Shown here piece by piece: positions 59,292-64,000 of a DNA stretch of 64,000 nucleotides (positions are counted from its first letter, which is position 1; the number at the start of each line of letters is the position of its first letter). The notes beneath the pieces are model-generated. The model was not told the DNA's origin. It did not search any database and was given only the letters and a program-made list of their open reading frames with translations. Source of the DNA: Clostridiales bacterium UBA3758 (GTDB lineage: Bacteria > Bacillota > Clostridia > Oscillospirales > Oscillospiraceae); contig DFGE01000002.1 of the NCBI GenBank assembly GCA_002371675.1, forward strand, positions 75,764-139,763. Reading direction: 5' to 3'. The position numbers were made by a program, and so were the translations under genes.

Positions 59292-59495
59292 GCCGCGCGG
59301 GCGGCTGATAGCCGCCCCTACGGGGACGGACGGGCGCGGTGCGAAACCAACACGGGACGTCGAGGACGCCGTCCCCTACGGGCGCGAGACCCGGGTTTCG
59401 CCGTAGGGGCGATTCACGAATCGCCCGTCGCACACAGGGTGGGTAACCGACAGCGGGGTATCCACGGGCGGCTGACAGCCGCCCCTGCGGGGGCA
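59292..59495. repeat. Block of modular palindromic repeats (R4)
   Basis: Four units: GGGCGGCTGATAGCCGCCC (twice, one with GAC in the loop), GGGACGTCGAGGACGCCGTC, and GGGCGATTCACGAATCGCCC (9-bp perfect stem, inverted). The peptidase gene ends 9 nt to the right, so these hairpins lie in its 3' untranslated region. Confidence 0.8.
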
Positions 59496-59503
59496 ATGCA
59501 GGC

Positions 59504-61231
59504 TCAGGCGGCGTTGCTCTGGGCGGAGGCGAGCATTTCTTCTTCCAGCATGGCGGCGACGTCGCGGAGACGGCCGGGGGCGAAGGGACTCTGCAGGCCG
59601 CCGGCGAGCGCCGTATCGACCACGCCGGCGGTCTCGTGCGGGAGGATCTCGAGGTATTTGTCCAGCCCCGCGCCATCCTGCGCGCGCTCCATGGCGTAGA
59701 GCTGCATGGCCAGGTCGTTGGAGACGGGGTAGGTGATCACGTAGAAGGGCACCTCGAAGAAGTGCACGATGTCGATCCAGCTCATGGCGTAGTACTGCTC
59801 GCTGTATCCGTCATAGTAGCCGTACTGCTTGGCCAGACGGAGCGAGAGGTCGTTGAGCCAGCCGGCCGAGAGCTGCTCGGGGTCCGCGGCGTATACCTGC
59901 CGCTCGAACTCTGCAAAGGAGGCCTGCTGCACATACATGCTCAGGACGTCGGCCAGCTTGATCTGCCGCAGCGTCTCGATCTCGGCCTCGCTCAGTTCGC
60001 CGTCCAGCCGGTCGAGGATCAGCAGCTCCAGCGCCTGGGAATAGACCTCCGCGAGGTCGATGGTCTCGTTGGCGTTGTAGTTCACGTAGGCGTCCAGGCT
60101 GTGGCCGAACTCGTGCGAGAAGGTGGTCACGTCGGAGAGCGTGCCGCCGGCGTCCATGAACAGGAAGGGCGACTCATAGTCGTCCAGGTAGGTCTGGAAG
60201 GACATGTTGGACTTGTTGATGCTGTAGGCGATATCGTACATGCTGTACTTCTTCATGAAGTCAAAGGTCTCCTCCGCCTCCCCGCCGATGCTGCGCACGC
60301 CCGCCTCGAGCACGCCCTCCAGACGCCCCGTGTCGAGCGGGCCGTCCTCATAGGCGTAGAGCTCGCCGCTCTCAAAGAGCTGCTTGAAGAGCGGGACGAT
60401 ATAGGTCTTGATATCGGCCAGATACTGCGCGGCCTGCTCGGGCGTGTAGTCGCGCTCGTAGTTGTATTCGAACTGCATCTGCTCGTAGCTGTCGTAGCCC
60501 ATCTTCTCTGCCTGCGCCTGGCGCACCTTCACCATGCGGATGAACACGTCCGCCACCTTGGGGGCGTAGGTCTGATAGTAGAGCATGAGGGCGTTCCAGT
60601 AGTCGGCGTAGCTGCTCGCCTCCTCGAGGAAGCTGTAGTAGTCCACTTCCTCCCCCTGCCAGACGATGGTGGGGCTGGCCACCAGCTCGCGGTACTCCGC
60701 GACGAGCGCGGCCTCCTGCTCCAGCAGTGCGACGGTATCGTCGTCATAGATGGAATTGGAGTCGTCGGCATACTCCTCGGCAAAGCCCTCCCAGAAGTAG
60801 CGCTTCTCCAGCTCCTCGGCCATGGGCGACATGCCGCAGATATAGTACATGTCCTCCATGAGCTGGCTCATGGTGGCGGACTGCTCGTCGCACCAGGCGT
60901 TCTCCGCGGCATAGAAGCTGTCGCGCGTGTCCTGGCAGCTGCGGATATAGGCGATGCTGGACTGGGTGCTGAAGCGGTAGTAATCCTCATAGCATTTGTC
61001 CAGGGCGCCCTCGACCACCTTGTAGCCCTGCTCGCACTTGATGGCGAGATCCACGCCCATCACATGAAAACGCAGCAGGGTCACGCTCGGACGCTTATAC
61101 TCCATCTCGTCGAACGGGCACATCGGGAGCGTCCCGCCGCGAGCCTCCTCGGCGCGCGCGCTCGGCGCGCACAGCCCGACGAGCAGCACGGCCGCAAGCA
61201 GCAGGCACAGCAGCGTTCTGGTCTTTTTCAT
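59504..61231 (-). CDS. Exported M3-family oligopeptidase (PepF-like)
   Basis: 575 residues with a Sec signal peptide (1-27, ending SARA). It has the M3 fold and the zinc motif H373-E-F-G-H377 followed by a Glu-rich helix (NETIDLAEVYSQALELL) that provides the third ligand. PepF enzymes are normally cytoplasmic; this one appears secreted, so it probably trims peptides outside the membrane. The start at 61231 follows AGGAG. The gene is alone, divergent from the pyrophosphatase. Confidence 0.88.
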   Translation of the reverse strand: MKKTRTLLCLLLAAVLLVGLCAPSARAEEARGGTLPMCPFDEMEYKRPSVTLLRFHVMGVDLAIKCEQGYKVVEGALDKCYEDYYRFSTQSSIAYIRSCQDTRDSFYAAENAWCDEQSATMSQLMEDMYYICGMSPMAEELEKRYFWEGFAEEYADDSNSIYDDDTVALLEQEAALVAEYRELVASPTIVWQGEEVDYYSFLEEASSYADYWNALMLYYQTYAPKVADVFIRMVKVRQAQAEKMGYDSYEQMQFEYNYERDYTPEQAAQYLADIKTYIVPLFKQLFESGELYAYEDGPLDTGRLEGVLEAGVRSIGGEAEETFDFMKKYSMYDIAYSINKSNMSFQTYLDDYESPFLFMDAGGTLSDVTTFSHEFGHSLDAYVNYNANETIDLAEVYSQALELLILDRLDGELSEAEIETLRQIKLADVLSMYVQQASFAEFERQVYAADPEQLSAGWLNDLSLRLAKQYGYYDGYSEQYYAMSWIDIVHFFEVPFYVITYPVSNDLAMQLYAMERAQDGAGLDKYLEILPHETAGVVDTALAGGLQSPFAPGRLRDVAAMLEEEMLASAQSNAA

Positions 61232-61353
61232 AGCGTGTCTCCTAATCTCTTTCTCTCCTCCGCCGCGCAAGGCGCGGGTGGAAAAGCCGTATACAAACTC
61301 ATTATGAAAGGATTATATCATATTATGCATCTTGTGAGAAGAGGCAGTTTCTC

Positions 61354-61381
61354 TTGCAAAGCATGAACAATTTGATATAAT
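61354..61381 (+). promoter_or_regulatory. Housekeeping promoter of the pyrophosphatase gene
   Basis: TTGCAA (61354-61359), 16 nt, TATAAT (61376-61381). Confidence 0.75.
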
Positions 61382-61443
61382 AGATACCAGTAATCAGTCC
61401 CGCCGCCCACAGCGGAGGAAGCAAGTCAGGGAGGAAACCGGAA

Positions 61444-63057
61444 ATGAACGAGATCTATGTCACCGGCCACCGCAACCCCGATACCGACTCGATCGTGGCC
61501 TCCATCGCCTACGCCCATCTGCGCAACGCCCTGGGCGACCGCGAATACAAGGCCGTGCGCATCGGGGCGATCAACGACGAGACGCAGAAGCTGCTCGACC
61601 GCTTCGGCTTCGAGGCGCCGCCGCTGGTGAAAAACATGCGCACACAGGTGCGCGATCTGGAGTTTGACCGCCCGCCGATCCTCAACCGCAGCGTCACGAT
61701 GGATCTCGCCTGGCGCACGCTGCGCGATGGCTCCTATACCTCCGTCCCCATCGCCAACGAGGACGAGACGCTCTACGGCATGCTCTCCACCGGCGATATC
61801 GCCAGCTACGACGTGGAGACCATGTACCGCAACCGCATCGACGAGGTGCCGCTCTTCAACCTCCTGAGCGTCCTGGAGGGCACGTTGGTCAACGAATTCA
61901 GCACGCAGGTCAGCACCGTCTCCGGCTCGCTCTTTATCGCCCTGCCCCAGAATTACGAGGACCCCGCCCTCACGAACCCGGATTCCGTGCTCGTATGCGG
62001 CAACCAGCCCGAGATCATCGAGCGCGCTATCGCCGCGGGCGTGCGCTGCCTCATCATCTGCCGCTCGGACATCCGCCGCGAGTGGAGCGAGACCGCACCC
62101 GACGTGTGCATCATCTCCACGCCGCTCTCGGCACGCCGCGTATCCCGCATGCTCTACCAGGCCGTGCCGGTTGAGCGCGTCATCTCCGACCCGCACGACA
62201 TCGTGGCCTTCCACCTCAGCGACTATCTGGACGACGTGAGCGAGACGCTCGCCAAGACGCGCTACCGCAGCTACCCCGTACTCGACGAGAAGGAGCACGT
62301 CGTGGGGATGCTCTCGCGCTTCCATCTGCTGCGCCCGCGGCGCAAGCGCGTCGTGCTGGTGGATCACAACGAGGCCGCGCAGTCCGTCCCCGGGCTGGAG
62401 CAGGTGGAGATCCTGGAGATCATCGACCACCACCGCCTCGCCGATATCCAGACCGGCCAGCCCATCCACGTGCGCAACGAGCCCGTGGGCAGCACCAACA
62501 CCATCCTCACGGCCATGTATTCCGAGTACGGCATCGTACCGCCCCCGAAGATCGCGGGGCTCATGGCGGGGGCCATCCTCTCGGACACCGTGCTCTTCAA
62601 GTCCCCCACCTGCACCAAGCGCGACATCGCCATGGCGGAGCGCCTCGCGCGCATCGCGAACATCGACCTGGAGGAGCTCGGCAAGTCCCTCTTCTCCTTC
62701 TCCGGCTGGGACAAGGACGCCGAGGGGCTCTTCCTCACGGACTACAAGGAATTCCACATTTCCGGGCAGGATCTCGCCGTCAGCCAGATCACCTGCGCCG
62801 ATTCCGGGAAGATCCTCGAGCGCCGGGACGAATTCCTGGAGGTCATGCGGAAGCTGCAGGAGCGCCGCGGCTTCGACCTCGTGCTCCTCATGGTCACGGA
62901 CGTGCTCCAGGAGGGCACGCATCTGCTCTTCGTCGGCAGCAGCGAGGTGGTGCAGCAGGCCTTCTCCGTCGTCCCCAAGGAGCAGCACTGCTTCCTCCCC
63001 GGCGTCATGAGCCGCAAGAAGCAGATCATCCCCATGCTCACCGCCCTCTGGGGCTGA
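61444..63057 (+). CDS. ppaC: Manganese-dependent inorganic pyrophosphatase with CBS/DRTGG insert
   Basis: 537 residues. The DHH-type active site is split by a regulatory insert: N-terminal GHRNPDTDS (H9, D13, D15), then CBS and DRTGG domains (about 70-295), then the catalytic DHH (328-330) and the C-terminal SRKKQIIPML. It hydrolyses pyrophosphate to drive biosynthesis; the CBS domains of such enzymes respond to adenine nucleotides. The family without insert is about 310 residues long. CAGGGAGGAAACCGG precedes the ATG. Confidence 0.92.
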   Translation: MNEIYVTGHRNPDTDSIVASIAYAHLRNALGDREYKAVRIGAINDETQKLLDRFGFEAPPLVKNMRTQVRDLEFDRPPILNRSVTMDLAWRTLRDGSYTSVPIANEDETLYGMLSTGDIASYDVETMYRNRIDEVPLFNLLSVLEGTLVNEFSTQVSTVSGSLFIALPQNYEDPALTNPDSVLVCGNQPEIIERAIAAGVRCLIICRSDIRREWSETAPDVCIISTPLSARRVSRMLYQAVPVERVISDPHDIVAFHLSDYLDDVSETLAKTRYRSYPVLDEKEHVVGMLSRFHLLRPRRKRVVLVDHNEAAQSVPGLEQVEILEIIDHHRLADIQTGQPIHVRNEPVGSTNTILTAMYSEYGIVPPPKIAGLMAGAILSDTVLFKSPTCTKRDIAMAERLARIANIDLEELGKSLFSFSGWDKDAEGLFLTDYKEFHISGQDLAVSQITCADSGKILERRDEFLEVMRKLQERRGFDLVLLMVTDVLQEGTHLLFVGSSEVVQQAFSVVPKEQHCFLPGVMSRKKQIIPMLTALWG

Positions 63058-63101
63058 TACGATTTTCGGATCGTATTGTTTATTCGTACTGTTTGTATTA
63101 C

Positions 63102-63137
63102 GCAGCAGGGGCCGGACGCATGTCCGACCCCTGCTGC
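63102..63137 (+). terminator. Terminator of the pyrophosphatase gene
   Basis: A 16-bp stem (63102-63117 with 63122-63137) with 4-nt loop, then a moderately T-rich tail. The following stretch, 63138-63329, is AT-rich and holds no gene that I can see. Confidence 0.7.
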
Positions 63138-63329
63138 ATATATTTGCCCGAATATTAATTAAAAATGTATAACTATTTACTCTTTTGAAAGAAAACGTGC
63201 GGATGCTCCGCACGCCCAACGGACTCAACATAACCTATAATCGTCTTTTCGTCAAGGGGTTTCCGTCATTTTCAAGAAATATCGTCGCATCGTACAAGAT
63301 CGTTTTGTAATGTTTGTACAAATTAACGC

Positions 63330-63358
63330 TTGCTTTTGGCGGCGCACTGTGCTATTAT
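63330..63358 (+). promoter_or_regulatory. Promoter of the candidate noncoding RNA
   Basis: TTGCTT (63330-63335), 17 nt, TATTAT (63353-63358), predicting a start near 63365. Confidence 0.65.
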
Positions 63359-63364
63359 ATAGCC

Positions 63365-63671
63365 ACAGAGGACAAAGGTCCAGCAATTGAATATAGATGG
63401 CCCCCAACGGTATGGGGCAGGCCAGCTTGCCGGGGATCAGGCAGCGGGAACGGAACGGCGATCGCAGCTCTCACGTTTGAGAGAAGGGGTAGAGAACCCA
63501 CAATGGAAGCCAGGTGCGGAGTCCCGGGATGACACGGCAGCGAACAAATCTGTAGAAAGAGAGGTAACCAGGATGTTAGATACCAAGAATTCGGAGAAAT
63601 GACCCTTGGCTGCGAAGAGAGGAGGTTTCGGTTGGTGAAACCCACTGCAGTCAAGGGTCATTTCTTTTTTT
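63365..63671 (+). ncRNA. Candidate structured RNA of about 305 nt, unidentified
   Basis: It is bounded by a good promoter and a strong terminator. The transcript holds several short helices (for example GGCCCCC near GGGGCAGGCC), a 9-codon leader-like frame at 63573, and a terminal hairpin in which AAATGACCCTTG (63597-63608) pairs with CAAGGGTCATTT (63652-63663) before C-T7. Inside that hairpin, GAAGAGAGGAGG...GGTTGGTGAAACCC recalls the AGAGAG/GGTGAAA hairpin of T-box leaders, but no downstream UGGN box is seen. I do not recognise it as tmRNA, RNase P, SRP or 6S RNA. Confidence 0.5.
63573..63602 (+). CDS. Possible leader peptide MLDTKNSEK
   Basis: Nine codons with AGAGAGGT 7-8 nt upstream. 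The stop lies inside the first arm of the terminal hairpin of the candidate RNA, the classical layout of an attenuator. Translation here could prevent the hairpin from forming. It may also be chance. Confidence 0.3.
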   Translation: MLDTKNSEK

Positions 63672-63727
63672 GCCTGTTTTTCGGGGATACAGGTCGATTT
63701 GCTCCTGATTCCCGCGTGAGACCGTCG

Positions 63728-63752
63728 GACGCCGCAGGGCGTCTGTTTTTTT
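63728..63752 (+). terminator. Second terminator downstream of the candidate RNA
   Basis: GACGCC-GCAG-GGCGTC followed by TG and seven T residues. Confidence 0.65.
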
Positions 63753-63869
63753 GCCCGTTTTCCGGAGCGGCACGGGGATGTGGCAACGCGCCCGCAGGAG
63801 CCGACGCCTCCGGCGGCCCCTGCGGAGGGACAGAACGTTTCCACGTTTGAGTCACCCTGCGCAGGCGTC

Positions 63870-64000
63870 CGACAGCGGGACGTCGAGGACGCCGTCCCCT
63901 ACGGGATGGTGCGAAAATGCAGGCGTGGTGCGGAAACCGCGGGAGGGGCAAGCCCCTCCCCTACGGGATGGTGCGAGGCCGTTCGTTTCCGTCGTAGGGG
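63870..64000. repeat. Block of modular palindromic repeats (R5, runs off the window)
   Basis: Units GGGACGTCGAGGACGCCGTC and GGGAGGGGCAAGCCCCTCCC, each followed by CCCCTACGGG, then the start of an inverted unit (CGTAGGGG) at the window edge. No gene is seen between 63753 and the end. Confidence 0.8.

Noticed and set aside
61426..63231. A 601-codon minus-strand frame opposite the pyrophosphatase gene, and a 576-codon plus-strand frame opposite the M3 peptidase
   Set aside because: Both mirror strongly supported genes with catalytic motifs.
63597..63663. T-box riboswitch
   Set aside because: The AGAGAG/GGTGAAA hairpin is suggestive, but no stem I with specifier loop, no UGGN antiterminator sequence and no aminoacyl-tRNA synthetase or amino-acid gene follows in the window.

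Overview
The window looks like a chromosomal segment of a gut-type Bacillota, class Clostridia, most likely Oscillospiraceae or a close relative. This is inferred from moderately high GC, strong AGGAGG-type ribosome sites, a maltodextrin ABC operon without its own ATPase, DegV, a family II pyrophosphatase, BlaI/M56 pairs, a YhdL-like anti-sigma protein, and dispersed palindromic repeats ending in CCCCTACGGG. No phage, plasmid or transposase gene was recognised. || Left part (1-46.6 kb): a dense extracytoplasmic signalling island. After the end of a two-component system (1-854) come seven intact ECF sigma genes plus one truncated copy, each followed by an overlapping gene for a single-pass membrane protein (presumed anti-sigma), and usually by one or two lipoproteins. 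The modules are A 1310-5670, B 5722-9443, C 9495-14773, D 20458-21820 (broken sigma), F 21947-25472, I 35795-39548, J 39953-41762 and K 41858-46615. Most of the lipoproteins share one architecture: lipobox, beta-propeller-like region, then a solute-binding-protein (SBP) domain ending in a conserved IQ-x5-Y-x2-E tail. None has its own permease. Two BlaI repressor/M56 metalloprotease pairs lie among the modules (16727-20394 and 32053-35623). The first M56 protein is fused directly to the same propeller-SBP unit, which strongly suggests that the SBP lipoproteins are signal-input parts. Only one ordinary transporter occurs in the island, a maltodextrin operon (25641-31910: SBP, two permeases, a GH13 enzyme, a LacI regulator). 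|| Boundary (46.6-47.8 kb): terminators, a tRNA-Val(GAC) on the minus strand with its own promoter, and the first block of modular palindromic repeats. || Right part (47.8-64 kb): more ordinary genes. These are DegV; a three-gene operon (YARHG zinc-ribbon membrane protein, class A beta-lactamase-fold hydrolase, carboxylesterase); a second operon (small membrane protein, phosphodiester glycosidase, Lgt-like membrane protein); a membrane protein plus leucine-rich-repeat protein pair; an exported M3 peptidase; and a CBS-containing manganese pyrophosphatase. Palindromic repeat blocks separate several of these units. Near the right end is an uncharacterised, probably structured transcript of about 300 nt (63365-63671) with its own promoter and terminator. 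|| How it fits together: in the island, surface lipoproteins probably bind extracellular ligands and pass the signal to membrane anti-sigma proteins or M56 proteases, which release ECF sigma factors or inactivate BlaI repressors. ECF-like promoter pairs (GTRAC or GCRAC, 15-16 nt, then CGT or GYGTT) are visible before most sigma genes and before several lipoprotein genes, which suggests autoregulated circuits.
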